Assembly (NCBI GenBank): GCA_036365145.1
Contig: JAEOAD010000603.1
Span: 2,542,001 to 2,606,000, forward strand
From: Orientallactaga sibirica
Lineage: Eukaryota; Chordata; Mammalia; Rodentia; Dipodidae
DNA: 64,000 nucleotides
Reading direction: 5' to 3'
A program made the translations under genes and the position numbers. Shown here in pieces: positions 12,580-23,931 of this stretch (positions are counted from its first letter, which is position 1; the number at the start of each line of letters is the position of its first letter). The notes under the pieces were generated by a model. It searched no databases and was not told where the DNA came from. It was given only the letters and a program-made list of their open reading frames with translations.

Positions 12580-13100
12580 TGGACAGTGTGAAGCAAGTTT
12601 GTTGGAGTACCTGCATGGAGGACCAATGGAGCCATGAGGAAGAACTGTGGGTTGCAGTGGAGACCCAATGGTGATGCCAAGACCGGGAAGACTGTCAAGG
12701 AGAGCTGCTGGCACTGGATGAAGTTTTTAGGGACTGTGAGTAGCCTAGCTGGAGGGACAGACACTTGTCACTGTTTAGAAATATTGGATTTGGAGACTTT
12801 TCACTGGTTAGAATTGTCAGACTTGGAGATACAGAGTTTCATGTTTGCCCTGTTTATTTTAAATTTTTATTGGTTTAATATTTCTTTGCTATGCCCAGTG
12901 CAATCTTTCGCAGTGTGAATGATTATTCTGTGCCATTAAAGCTTCTTTTGGTATTATAGCTCAATTAAAAGACCTTTGACTTTGGGGACGATTGATCATC
13001 ACTGGGATTGATAAAAATCATGGAAACTTTTAAAGTTGGACTGAATGCATTGCATTTTACATCATGTATGGTTCTCAGTTTATAGGGGCCAGGGGTGGAA
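12580..13100 (+). mobile_element. MaLR internal region, 3' part (copy 1)
   Basis: Non-coding internal sequence leading into the purine-rich tract and 3' LTR. The stretch around 13020-13100 ('aaagttggactgaatg') also occurs upstream of the LTR at 35613, supporting its identity as MaLR internal DNA. Confidence 0.65.
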
Positions 13101-13405
13101 TGTGGTGTTTTTTTTCAGGGGTTCTGCATAAACCTATGTGTTCTTTATGCTAAGTTCTCAGCTGGTGACAATTTGGGAATTGAAGCCTCCTGGAGGTTAT
13201 ATAGTATTGGTGGTGTGTTTTGGGGTGCTATAGCCAGCTTCCCCTTGCCAGTATTTGGCTCACTCTCTTGCTGCTATTGTCCACCTGATGTTAGCCAGGA
13301 GGTGATGTCCATGCTCTGCTCATGCCATCGTTTTCCCCTGCCATCATGGAGTTTTCCCTCAAATCTGTAAGCCAAAATAAACTCTTTCCCATCACAAGCT
13401 GCTCT
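13101..13405 (+). repeat. MaLR-type 3' LTR, clipped by the duplication junction (copy 1)
   Basis: Begins 'tgtggtgttt' and contains a polyadenylation signal in 'ccaaaataaactctttccc'. It stops at 'gctgctctt', where copy 2 of the duplication begins. Confidence 0.8.
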
Positions 13406-13801
13406 TTCATCCTGTTCCAGTCCAGACCGATCATCTGAAGGCCCCCTTAGTAAACATTTGATTACTACTTGCTTGGAGGGAGTACCTCTCTCTTTGGTCT
13501 GTGCTTGTGCTGTTCTTATGGAAGTCATGTTAGTTTTGGCAGGAAGTTTTCCCAACATCTGGTACAGCATAATCCCAGTGCTTTAACAGGTGTCAAGCCC
13601 ATCTTCCTTCTGATGATAGGAAAGCCCAGGTGTTTTACTTTCACTGTTATGGTTATTATTATTATCATTAAGTAGAAACTTTGTATGGGCGTGATGATGT
13701 GTAGGTACCATCACTGCCTTTCCTCTCTGTGCCCATTCCACAGAAGGCCCTCATCAGTGGGATTGCTGGTATTCACCCTGGATTTGTCCATGTGGTTAGA
13801 A

Positions 13802-14273
13802 TGATTGGGTGAGTTGGGGAGGGTGTTTCCAGAGGAAATTGGTAGGTGAATCTACGGCCTGAGTGGGGAAGATACACTCATGTGGGTGAGTGGCATCCAA
13901 TGTGTTGGAAGTCCAGAGGGCAAAGGCAGAAAATTGGTTCTCTCTTATGTAACTATGATGCCCTTCTTTTTGTCCTGGGATGTCAGAACACTAGTTACTC
14001 TGACCTGTTAATTCTAGGACTCACACCAATTAACCCTGGGACATTTAGGTGATCAGCCTTAGATGAAGGTGATCCTATTATCATTCTCTGTTTGGGCTCC
14101 TTCAGATTTTGACTGAATCACTGTTGGCTCTCCGTGTTCTCCCAGCTTGCAGACAGCCAACTTGGTACTGCTCAGCCTCAACAACCAAGTGAGCCAGTTC
14201 CACCCCAAAACTCTCTTATACCTCTCTCTCTGTATTCTCTGCTTGTGTCTCTCTAAAGAACCATGACTAAAAC
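13802..14273 (+). repeat. Old interspersed repeat, copy 2
   Basis: Duplicate of 6013-6484 with a few substitutions. Confidence 0.5.
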
Positions 14274-17020
14274 AAGTTAGATATTTCAGGTTTTACCTGT
14301 GTTTTTATGCATATCAGAATTTCATTTGGTTTTGAACTTTTATATTTTCTCTCCTGATATTTTAAGGGCAGGCATTCATGTTTAAAATTGGAAGAGATCT
14401 ATTCTAGAGCACGTGGTGACAAAAATGGATTTAACCTCTGAAAATTGCTGGTTAACATTCATTGTTATTTAATTCTAGGATCTTTTTTCAAGTTTTATGA
14501 GTGTTTTTTTTTTTTAAGCCTCAGTAACAAGTCCCACATACCTGGCTCTCTTGAAACACCCGAAGATTATTTTCACATAGTTTTGGCGGTAAGAAGTCTA
14601 AATTCAACATATGGAAAGGGCTATGTTGTCTTTGAAAGCTCTTAGGGAACTTTTGCTAGCATTTAGTGATTCCCTCCCTAAATCAGTAGCATGCTTTGCC
14701 TTATATCTGTGTTTTACCAATTTTCTATCCATTTTTTTACATGGCCTTCTTTATTCCTCTATAACTCAATCACCCTTTTATTTTCTCTTATAAAATTATC
14801 AGTCACTGGATTGAGGGCTCACCCTAAGTCAAGGATGATTTCAGATCAATGACTTTACATAAATACATATATACAGACTCTATTTTAAATTAAAACACAC
14901 ATTTTATTTGTCTAGATAGACATAATTTTGGGGTAATATTGTTGAACATGCTACACATCTGGAGGCTTGTTTTGTATTCCCTTTTCACTTGCCCTTCTCC
15001 TGACCTGTTTTTATTATGTTGTGGCATTTACCTCATGGTTTCTTAGCAACACATGTCTTAGCATGTGTTATATTATGAACACTTAAAATCATGTTTTATG
15101 ACTTATCTATCTTTGTGATTCTAGTTTATAGTTTTGGAAAAATCAGTACTCAAGTAATTTTAATTCAGTATATCTTTCTTTTTCTAAGAGGAACTCTGGC
15201 AATTTGTCTCAAATTTTTACAAATGGCTACCTTCTTTGACTGGTAATAATAGCCACAGAAAAAATATCTCTGTCATCAACTAAAAAAATACAAATTAATT
15301 TTAATCATGGTTAACTTGAACATAACATTATTTCATATTTGCTTCATACATTTTATTGATCAATTTTTGTTTTAAAATCTGTAAATTTGAAGGAACAATT
15401 GTCATGATCAGAGACTCACTGATGACTGGTAATATGCTGAAATCTTCTAATATTCTAATCTGTGGAGATTATCAGTATTAGTAAGAATAGAACTCAGAAG
15501 TGAGTAGAGCCATATATGAAAGCATAGAGGATAAGGGGATTCACTTCAGTAGAATTTAAAAATATATAGATCATTTAATTATTTTGAAATAAGAAGAAAC
15601 TTTTCAGTTAATATTATTATAGTTTAATTGTTTATCTTATTTTTAGTCATTTGTGATCTTCCAACTTAATAATACCCTCCTACATGGATTCACTTATACA
15701 GGAAATAATATATAACTTATTAGAATATTGGCTAGTGGCAGTGAGGGTTAGGTGTCCATTAAGCCCTGTGTGACCCCTCTCTTTTGCAAAGTTATTGTGG
15801 TGAATCAGCAGCTCATGGAAGAGGATTTTCTCCAGTCTTGAGCCCTGGGAAACCGAGTGTTCATTGATCATGTATGTTATACATCTACCATGCAAGGAAA
15901 GTCTCTTGTTGGTTATTTATGATCTTTTTGGAGTTAGGGAGATCACAGGAACTTGTTTTGCTAGGTCAGGATGACTTGGGTGACTGCATCCTCATGCCTG
16001 ATGTTTCCTGTGGGGCAAAAGAATTGTATACCCTCATTTTATGATGTTTAAAATATTTTCTCAAATGAAAAGCATGTCTTCCAACCAGGATCATATGTGC
16101 TAGACACTCACATGGGCAGGGATGCTATTGCAATTAACAACTGAGATTTGAAAACTTACCACAGCTAGTGCTAATCTAATGTATACAGACACTGGGACAT
16201 CAGACAAGGTACAAACATCAGCAAAAACTAAGTTTGACCCACAGGTTTAGTGGAAATTGCAAAGTAGACATCCTAGGTTGTGTGGGTTGAAATCCATGAA
16301 AAACAAACATTTGATGAAATTCATTTTTGTAACTAAAAGGAATGAAGCCAAAGATTTTGATACCACCAAGAATAACTGATTGAAAACTGCTTTTCCTATT
16401 AAAGTCCAAATTCACAACGAAAACCACATCTAAGGTGTCACCTTAACATGAGGCCTTAGGGCATGACTCATTCAAGTAAGCATCTTTTACTGCTGGATCA
16501 TCTCCTCAACCTTAAGTGTATGACTCATTCAATCTCATGACTTCCACAAACTTTGTTACACTCTTGATGGAAGTAGTACCTTCTAGAACTTTTGAGTTGG
16601 ACAAAAAGTATTCATTACACAATAGTTTTCATAAACATGACATGTCCATATCTAGAATGACATGGCTCAAAATGAATCACTTATGAAGTTTACTTGAATC
16701 AAAAACACAGAAAATGTACATGGATCAGAGTTCTACTGACATATTTTGATACTCACCTGTCTAAAACTTAACTTCATACAGTCAAAATGTGGTTTCAGAA
16801 AACAACTCCACTAACCAGAATATTTTCTACCTTATCTTATTTGATAGGTGTTTATACATCCGTGGTGAAAAAGCCAGAATCTGAGGATAATCTACTCCTA
16901 GTCAGTATATAAATCTCTAATGAAGGCACATGTGATAAATGTTAGAAGAATCCTACAAGGTTTGACACTTAGAACTTAAGAATTCTTATTAATAATAGCT
17001 GATATGTGTGTTCTGTCCTC
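14274..17020. other. Non-coding DNA in duplication copy 2
   Basis: Counterpart of 6485-9219. It differs by small indels such as 'tttggctaag' versus 'tttggcggtaag', and an extra 'cttat' near 16834. Confidence 0.55.
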
Positions 17021-17947
17021 TGTGGTGGTTTGATTCAGGTGTCCCCTATAAACTCATGTCTTCTAAATGCTAGGCTCCCAGATGTTAGTAATGGGGAAAT
17101 TGAAGCCTCCTGGAAGTGATGCATTGTAGGGGGTAGGCTTATAGGTGTTATAGCCAGCTTCCCCTTGCAATGTTTGGCATACTGTCCTGTGGCTGTTTCC
17201 ACCTGATGTTGGTCAGGAGGGTATGTCCACCATGTGCTCAAGCCATTGTTTACCCCTGACATCATGGACCTACCCCTCGAGTCTGTAAGCCAAAACCCTT
17301 TCCTCGCACAAACTGTTCTTGGGTGGATGTTCTCTGTCAGCAATGCAAAGCTGACTGCAACAGTAAAATGGGTACCGAGAAGTGGGATCATTGCTGCCAG
17401 AACCATGACTATGTGGCTTTTGGACTTTAGGAGCTGATTTTTGAGAGGAATGTGTAAGGATTTCAATCCTTGGCCTAAGAGATGTCTTGTAGTGCTTGAA
17501 GTACAAATTTGTGGACTATTCTGGTGAGAGTTGAAAGACATGCATATAGTAAGAACTATGGACTGTGATGTTTGGCTTCTAAGAGGAAGAAAGAGCATTT
17601 CCTGGACTGAGATTGAAGAAGCTTATGTGAGAGGTTTGCTGTAATGCATGTGTCCTGAGAACTTGTGCAGGATTGCATTGTGTAGAAATGGACCAGTGTA
17701 AGCAGAAGGATGTGGTACAGAAACAAATCAAATATTTGGGCTAAAACTGCTGTCAGTTCAGCTGCAATTGTTTGAGAGATTACAACATTTGAGATTGGAC
17801 CAACTGATCTGAATTGGGATAGCAGTAAGAATGCAGATGCTTTTGAAGCAAAAGGCCTGAATTCTGAAGGAGTGTCTTGTTCTCCCTCTCTGTTTATCTC
17901 TCTCTCGCTCTCACTCTCTCACATTAAAAAAAAAAAAAAGGCTTACC

Positions 17948-19600
17948 TCAATAACTGAAATAAAATAACAATAAATGTTGGTTAGGATGTGGGGAAAGAG
18001 GAACCCTCATTCACTATTGGTGAGACTGTAAACTTGTACAACCTCTATGGAAATCAACATGAAGACTCCAGAAAAAGATTAACATAGACCTACTAACAGA
18101 CCCAGTTCTTCCTGTGCTGGGCATTTACCCTAAAGGTTCCACACTTCACTGCAAAGATATTTGCTTAACCATGTTTATAGCTTCTCAATTCGTAATAGCT
18201 AAGAACAGAAATAAACCATGGTTCCCATCATTGGATGAATGGATAATGAAGATGTGGTACGTTGGAATTCTAGTCAGCAATGAGAAAAAAATGATATAAT
18301 GAAATTTGTAGGAAAGTGGACAGACTTGGAACAGATCATAGGCAGCAAACGCACACAAACACAGAAAGACAAACTCCACATGTTCTCACTTATTTGTGGT
18401 TTCTAACCTGAAACAGCTTGAGATGCTTGCATACCTGACAGGCAACTCGAGGGCAAGACAATAAGGATGGAACTGTCAGGATTGAGGGGAGTGAAAGGTT
18501 GGGGGAAAATAAGCACAAAGCTAAAAGCAAAATGAATTGTTACCATAGAAACCTTTCTCTTTGATAGAAGCCTAAACAATATAACTTTTAACAAGAATAT
18601 AGGAGATCATCTGGTAAGAAGGACCCTGGAGATGGTGGCATGAAGCCTAACCTTAAAATATTTGGCTCTGGCCTATAACTCCCAGTACCAGAAATTGGTT
18701 GCTACTCACAGGGAACTATTGATCAGAGAGACCTACAATGACCCCAAAACAAGGCTGGCTTCAGTTAAAGCACTTGTTTACTCACCTGAGGTAAAAGTTA
18801 AGGCTCTATTGCTGAAGAAAGCACATGCTACCAACACAGAACACCTAGTGACCTGTCTGGAATCTGGAAAGGAGCCAGTCCCCACATGGTTAGCCCATTT
18901 AATGTCAGAAAGAGCTACCTGTGGTTCTGGGGGAAAGTGTTCAATTACCTCATGAGCAAGCAGGGATCACAGCTACTCAAAAGGAACCAGCCTGACAAGA
19001 CATATGCACCCATGCAATGGTGGCACACAGCCTTGGTGGGTAACCAATGGCCTTTGATTGGCTAACAGATGCATTCAGAGGAAAAGAACCCATGGCTGAA
19101 ACTGGGAACCAAGTCAGAATCCCAGGGAGACCAAGACTATGGTCTCTAATGACAAAATCCCACTAGTCTTTGGCTAAAAGAGGGCCTACATCCATCTAAA
19201 TTAACAATGTTTATCCCATGTAATGATGCTGACATCAGCCTTTGTTGGAGAATTCTGTTTTTGTTTCCCAGAAGGTAGTGAGACCTGAAGAGATAAACCT
19301 TGCACCTCAGCCAAGGCCCGGGTGAAACCACAGAGGACGAGAGTTCTGCTTCCATGGCAAACCTGACAATCTGCACAGGGTGATGGAAACAGACACTGAG
19401 GACACTCAACATATAAAGATTATAAGAGCTACAGGTTAGGAGAGTATACCCAGAGGCATTCTGTCGCCCCCCCCCATGACTGAATTCTGCTCTCACAATG
19501 CATAACCCACTAGCCCATTGGAAATATCAGCAACTCCACTGTCATGGGACCTCAGTGGATTGGGGACAGGGAAGAGGGAAATGATGGTACCAACACAAGA
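17948..19600 (+). mobile_element. 5'-truncated L1 3' fragment (copy 2)
   Basis: Duplicate of 10141-11796: ORF2 C-terminal remnant around 18114-18299, then 3' UTR. Confidence 0.8.
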
Positions 19601-19620
19601 TGTGTTCATAAAAGCAGATG

Positions 19621-19787
19621 CTTTTCTTTTCTTTTCTGTTTTTTTAATCTGAGGTTGGGTCTTGCTCTAGCCCAGGCTGACCTTGAATTTACTATGTACT
19701 CTGAGGGTGGCCTTGAACTAGTGGCAATCCTCCTATCTCTGCTTCCCAAGTGCTAGGATTAAAGGCACATGCCACCATACCTGGCTC
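19621..19787 (-). mobile_element. B1-like SINE, antisense (copy 2, first)
   Basis: Duplicate of 11800-11966. The upstream junction differs ('gatgtgttcataaaagcagatg' versus 'gcacattc'), a small indel difference between copies. Confidence 0.85.
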
Positions 19788-19796
19788 AAAGTATAT

Positions 19797-19827
<31 letters not shown>

Positions 19828-19954
19828 GAGGTAGGGTTTCACTCTAGCTCAGACTGACCTGGAATTCACTATGTAGTCTCAGAGTGGCCTCAAACTCATG
19901 GTGATCCTTCTACATCTGCCTACTGAGTGCTGGGATTAATCAAAGCATATTCTT
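19788..19954 (-). mobile_element. B1-like SINE with target duplication (copy 2, second)
   Basis: Body 19801-19941. Flanking repeats are 'aaagtatattctt' and 'aaagcatattctt', one substitution apart. Confidence 0.9.
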
Positions 19955-19972
19955 AATAATTAAAAAACAAAG

Positions 19973-20345
19973 GTCTAGAGAAATGGCCTAGCAGTTAAGG
20001 CACTTGCCTGTGAAGTCTAAGGAGTCATGTTTGACTCTCCAGGTCCCACAGAAGCCAGATTCACAGTGATGCAAGTGCACAAGGTTGCACATGCTCACAA
20101 GGGGTCACATCTGTAATTTGATTATAGTGGCTGGATGTCCTGGCACACCAATTCTCTGTCTCTCTTTCTGTCTTCCTCTTTCACGCTCACATAAACAAAA
20201 GGCAATCTGTTGAGCTTACTTCAAAAAAATAAAGAAAAGAAAAGAAAAGAAAAGAAAGGAAAAGAAAAGAAGAGAAGAGAAGAGAAGAGAAAAGAAAAGA
20301 AAAGGAAAAGAAAAGAAAAGAAAAGAAAAGAAAAGAAAAGAAAAG

Positions 20346-20376
<31 letters not shown>
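19973..20376 (+). mobile_element. B2-like SINE with (AAAAG)n tail (copy 2)
   Basis: Duplicate of 12150-12574. The purine tail at about 20234-20376 is shorter and has different interruptions than in copy 1. Confidence 0.85.
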
Positions 20377-20377
<1 letters not shown>

Positions 20378-20903
20378 TGGCCATGGACTGTGTGAAGCAA
20401 GTTTGTTGGAGTACCTGCATGGAGGACCAATGGAGCCATGAGGAAGAACTGTGGGTTGCAGTGGAGACCCAATGGTGATGCCAAGACCGGGAAGACTGTC
20501 AAGGAGAGCTGCTGGCACTGGATGAAGTTTTTAGGGACTGTGAGTAGCCTAGCTGGAGGGACAGACACTTGTCACTGTTTAGAAATATTGGATTTGGAGA
20601 CTTTTCACTGGTTAGAATTGTCAGACTTGGAGATACAGAGTTTCATGTTTGCCCTGTTTATTTTAAATTTTTATTGGTTTAATATTTCTTTGCTATGCCC
20701 AGTGCAATCTTTCGCAGTGTGAATGATTATTCTGTGCCATTAAAGCTTCTTTTGGTATTATGGCTCAATTAAAAGACCTTTGACTTTGGGGACGATTGAT
20801 CATCACTGGGATTGCTAAAAATCTGGAAACTTTTAAAGTTGGACTGAATGCATTGCATTTTACATCATGTATGGTTCTCAGTTTATAGGGGCCAGGGGTG
20901 GAA

Positions 20904-21251
20904 TGTGGTGTTTTTTTTCAGGGGTTCTGCATAAACCTATGTGTTCTTTATGCTAAGTTCTCAGCTGGTGACAATTTGGGAATTGAAGCCTCCTGGAGGT
21001 TATATAGTATTGGTGGTGTGTTTTGGGGTGCTATAGCCAGCTTCCCCTTGCCAGTATTTGGCTCACTCTCTTGCTGCTATTGTCCACCTGATGTTAGCCA
21101 GGAGGTGATGTCCATGCTCTGCTCATGCCATAGTTTTGCCCTGCCATCATGGAGTGTTCCCTCAAATCTTTAAGCCAAAATAAACTCTTTCCCATCACAA
21201 GCTGCTCTTGGTCAGGTGTTTTCTGCCAGCAATATGAAGCTGAATGCAACA
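20904..21251 (+). repeat. MaLR-type 3' LTR, complete (copy 2)
   Basis: 348 bases from TGTGGTG to GCAACA with an AATAAA signal near 21178. A SINE has inserted at its last bases (next entry). Confidence 0.8.
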
Positions 21252-21259
21252 TACTCCTT

Positions 21260-21302
<43 letters not shown>

Positions 21303-21557
21303 TTGAGAGAGACAGACAGAGAGAGAGAGAGGGAGAGGGAGTCAGATAGAGATGGTAGAGATGGGAGCACCAGCAGTCTCTCAGCTGCTGTGAACGAAAT
21401 CCAGATGTGTGTGCCCCCTTGTGGGCAAGTGCAGCATTGTGCTCTTGTGTCACTTTGCATCTGGCTAAATGTGGGACCTGGAGATTGGAACTGGGTTCTT
21501 AGGCTTAGCAGGCAGATGCCTTAACCGCTAAGCCATCTCTCCAGCCCAACATACTCC
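21247..21557 (-). mobile_element. B2-like SINE, antisense, inserted at the LTR end
   Basis: Body 21258-21546: (TTTA)n tail at left, 'gagagagacagacagagaga', and 'ccgctaagccatctctccag' at right. The 11-base target duplication 'caacatactcc' is at 21247-21257 and 21547-21557. Confidence 0.95.
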
Positions 21558-22914
21558 CTTTTCACGTGACAGTATTTATTATATTTCTTCTACCAGTGAC
21601 AAGTGGTGGACAGCTTATTATCTTTTTGTTAATACATCCTCCCAATAAGAAGATATTTATGTAGATCTGAATTAGACCATAAGTTCCTAGACATACATCC
21701 TGATTCTGTGATTGGATGACAATATAGAGATTGGCACATACTTAGGAAATGTAGTATCTTATAGCCCTTCATTTATATATTTTTTTCACCTGTATCCAGT
21801 TTTCCACTCTTCTGCCTTGGGATCCTTCAAATCTCTAGATTGAAGGGATGTATTTTCTTATGCCATGAATATAAGGATTAGACACATAGCCAGAATGTGC
21901 CAAAGAAATTTTGGTGGAATATGATATAAGCAGACATTCTAAAAAGTATTTGTGTGGCTTCAACTTTTCCCCTTTACTCCACTAATATACCATGGCATGT
22001 GCCCTGGGAACTGCTGGCCCAGTAGTCTTTAGTGACATGTAGGTTGAAGCACCTATTCACATTGCAAATCTGTGATGAGTAACATAAATTCCCTTTCCTC
22101 CAAGGTGAAAAATGTTGGCTTCTTTCACATAATTTTGTGACAATGCTTGACTAATGAGGAGATAATTAATATAAATTTCTAATCTTCAAGGGATTTCTCT
22201 GTTTCAATTTCCTCTTAAATTACTAATAATGAATAACAATACACTAAGGACAGCTTAATTAGATTATCTTTGGTATTGTGGTGATATAATTTTTTAAAAA
22301 TTAGTTTTATTCTTTCCCACCCACTCCAGACACCAGTTTTTAATGTATTAAATGAAAATTATTGCAATCTTATCTCTATGTATTATTTGAGGCTCATGTA
22401 AAATATACAGTTTATTGTACCTATTAATTTTTGCTTTGCAAATCAGTTGTTCCTTACTATTTTCCATAAAATGTTATATTTTGAGATCTCTACTAGATAC
22501 ATATGTAGGTCATCCTTTGACCTTGAACACTGCTGTGCAGTTCCCACACATGTATGGGATAGCCTCCATGCTCCTGCTGCCTCATCTCATGGCACCTCTA
22601 TGATACTAGTCTCCCACCAACACCATTGTGATGAACCTTCTTGCCCATGGCTCCTCACAGACCATGGCCAGTTTTGTAAACCTAAGCTTGAACATGTGTG
22701 AGTACCGTAAATTTGGACCGATGTTCTACAAAATGACTTTGAGCTTATGCCACATTCTCTTTTTTGTTTTGTTTTGTTTTTGCTGTGAATAGAGATTATT
22801 GAAAAAATCCCCCTCCCTCTCTTCTTTCTTTCCTTCCCTTCTGTTTTCTCTATTGGGTTTAATCTATTTCCTTTACTCTTCTCAAGGAAATTTATGGCAT
22901 AAATGAAAAAGAAA
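21558..22914. other. Single-copy non-coding DNA
   Basis: No repeat family or gene recognised. The short frames at 22415-22701 have no recognisable domain. Confidence 0.55.
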
Positions 22915-23135
22915 GGTAGGGCTGGAAAAGTGGCTGAGTAGTTAAAGGTGCTTGCTTGCAAAAGCTACAGGCACGGGTTTGATGCCTCAGTTCCTATGTA
23001 AAGCCAGATGAACAAAGTGGCACATGTGTTTTTGTTAGCAGAGGCTGCAGGCCCGGATATGCCAATTATCTCTCTTTTCTTTGTCCTCTCTTTCAAATAA
23101 ATAAAGAAATACTATTAAAAAATAAAGAAAGAAAT
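22915..23135 (+). mobile_element. B2-like SINE
   Basis: 'agggctggaaaagtggctga' start, box B-like 'gggtttgatgcctcag', CT-rich stretch and A-rich tail. More diverged than the others. Confidence 0.85.
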
Positions 23136-23306
23136 CTAAATTAACTTGTTTTGGCCTGGTTGGTCTTTCCTGTAGGCTGAAGTTCTTCCCACACCACAAC
23201 TAAGCACCTTTGGTGACTTTCATGTCCCTCCCCCGCCAGGGTTGAGGTGAGTTGCTAGGCATGTCACAGACATCATAGATTTTGTTATCTCTCTATGGCA
23301 TCTTAA

Positions 23307-23704
23307 AAATCTGGACTCATGGGCTGGCAAGGTGGCGAAGTGGTTAAGGCACTTGCCTGCAAAGCCTAAGAACACGTTTGAATCTCCAGGTCCCACGTAA
23401 ACCAGAAGTATAGTGACATAAGCACACAATGTTGCATATGCTCCACAAGGGGGTACGTGCATCTGGAGTTTGTTCACAGCTGCTGAAAGGCCCTGGCGTG
23501 TGTCCTCTCTCTCTCTTTCTCTCAAAAAATAAAATAAAATAAAATAAAATAAAATAAAATAAAATAAAATAAAATAAAATAAAATAAAATAAAATAAAAT
23601 AAAATAAAATAAAATAAAATAAAATTAAAAAAAGAAAAGAAAAGAAAAGAAAAGAAAAGAAAAGAAAAGAAAAGAAAAAGAAAAGAAAGAAATCTGGACA
23701 CATG
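23307..23704 (+). mobile_element. B2-like SINE with compound (AAAAT)n(AAAAG)n tail
   Basis: Body from 23322 with 'ggctggcaaggtggcgaagt'. The tail changes from AAAAT to AAAAG units near 23630. Target duplication 'aaatctggactcatg' / 'aaatctggacacatg' at 23307-23321 and 23690-23704, one mismatch. Confidence 0.92.
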
Positions 23705-23735
23705 CTAGTTTCTCCACAACTCAAAATCTCTGTAT

Positions 23736-23931
23736 TTGGTGGCTGCAGATGGCTCGGCAGCTAAAGGGACTTGAAAAGTATGTTGGCCTGGTTCAAACAC
23801 CCAGTGCCCATGCAAAGCCAGATGCACAAAGTGGCACATGTGTCCAGAGTTCATTTGCCATGGCAGTAGGCCCTGGCATGCTCATTCTCTCTATCCTGTC
23901 TGTCTCAAATAAATAAATATAATAAAATCTC
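23736..23931 (+). mobile_element. B2-like SINE, old copy
   Basis: Contains 'gatggctcggcagctaaagg', 'gccagatgcacaaagtggca' and 'caaataaataaat'. It follows the previous SINE by about 30 bases. Confidence 0.85.

Larger units (their letters stand above)
5616..13405 (+). repeat. Tandem segmental duplication, copy 1 (about 7.8 kb)
   Basis: Matches 13406-21209 in direct orientation, with the offset drifting between 7789 and 7807 because of small indels. The match starts at 'ttcatcctgttccag' (5616) and this copy ends in '...gctgctctt' (up to 13406). Divergence is about 0.7% (8641-9200) to 2% (LTR) where I compared bases. It carries single-copy DNA, an old repeat and an ERVL-MaLR element lacking the last bases of its 3' LTR. 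Confidence 0.97.
9220..13405 (+). mobile_element. ERVL-MaLR-type LTR element, copy 1 (3' LTR clipped)
   Basis: 5' LTR 9220-9561, internal region, 3' LTR 13101-13405. The LTR begins TGTGGTGGTTTGA and ends TGCAACA. A primer-binding-like site follows at 9568-9588, and a purine-rich tract (aggggtggaa) precedes the 3' LTR. The internal region is non-coding, as expected for MaLRs, and is interrupted by an L1 3' fragment and three SINEs. The 3' LTR lacks its last 45 or so bases because the duplication junction falls inside it. Confidence 0.75.
13406..21209 (+). repeat. Tandem segmental duplication, copy 2
   Basis: Directly abuts copy 1. The junction reads 'gctgctctttcatcc': the left part matches the right border of copy 2 (21209) and the right part matches the left border of copy 1 (5616), sharing one T. 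Copy 2 keeps the ancestral right flank, including the full 3' LTR end at 21251. Confidence 0.97.
17021..21251 (+). mobile_element. ERVL-MaLR-type LTR element, copy 2 (both LTRs complete)
   Basis: 5' LTR 17021-17362, internal region, 3' LTR 20904-21251. The base quintets next to the ends are 'tcctc' (17016-17020) and 'tactc' (21252-21256), compatible with a 5-bp target duplication with one mismatch, as in ERVL/MaLR elements. Nested insertions are the same as in copy 1, so they predate the segmental duplication. Confidence 0.75.

Noticed and set aside
12365..12764. Long Lys/Glu/Arg-rich or Phe/Leu/Ser-rich frames on both strands (also 20187-20568)
   Set aside because: They are translations of the (AAAAG)n SINE tail, a simple repeat without coding potential.
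22587..22961. 124-codon minus-strand frame with a basic stretch
   Set aside because: Partly runs into a SINE and shows no domain or conservation hint.
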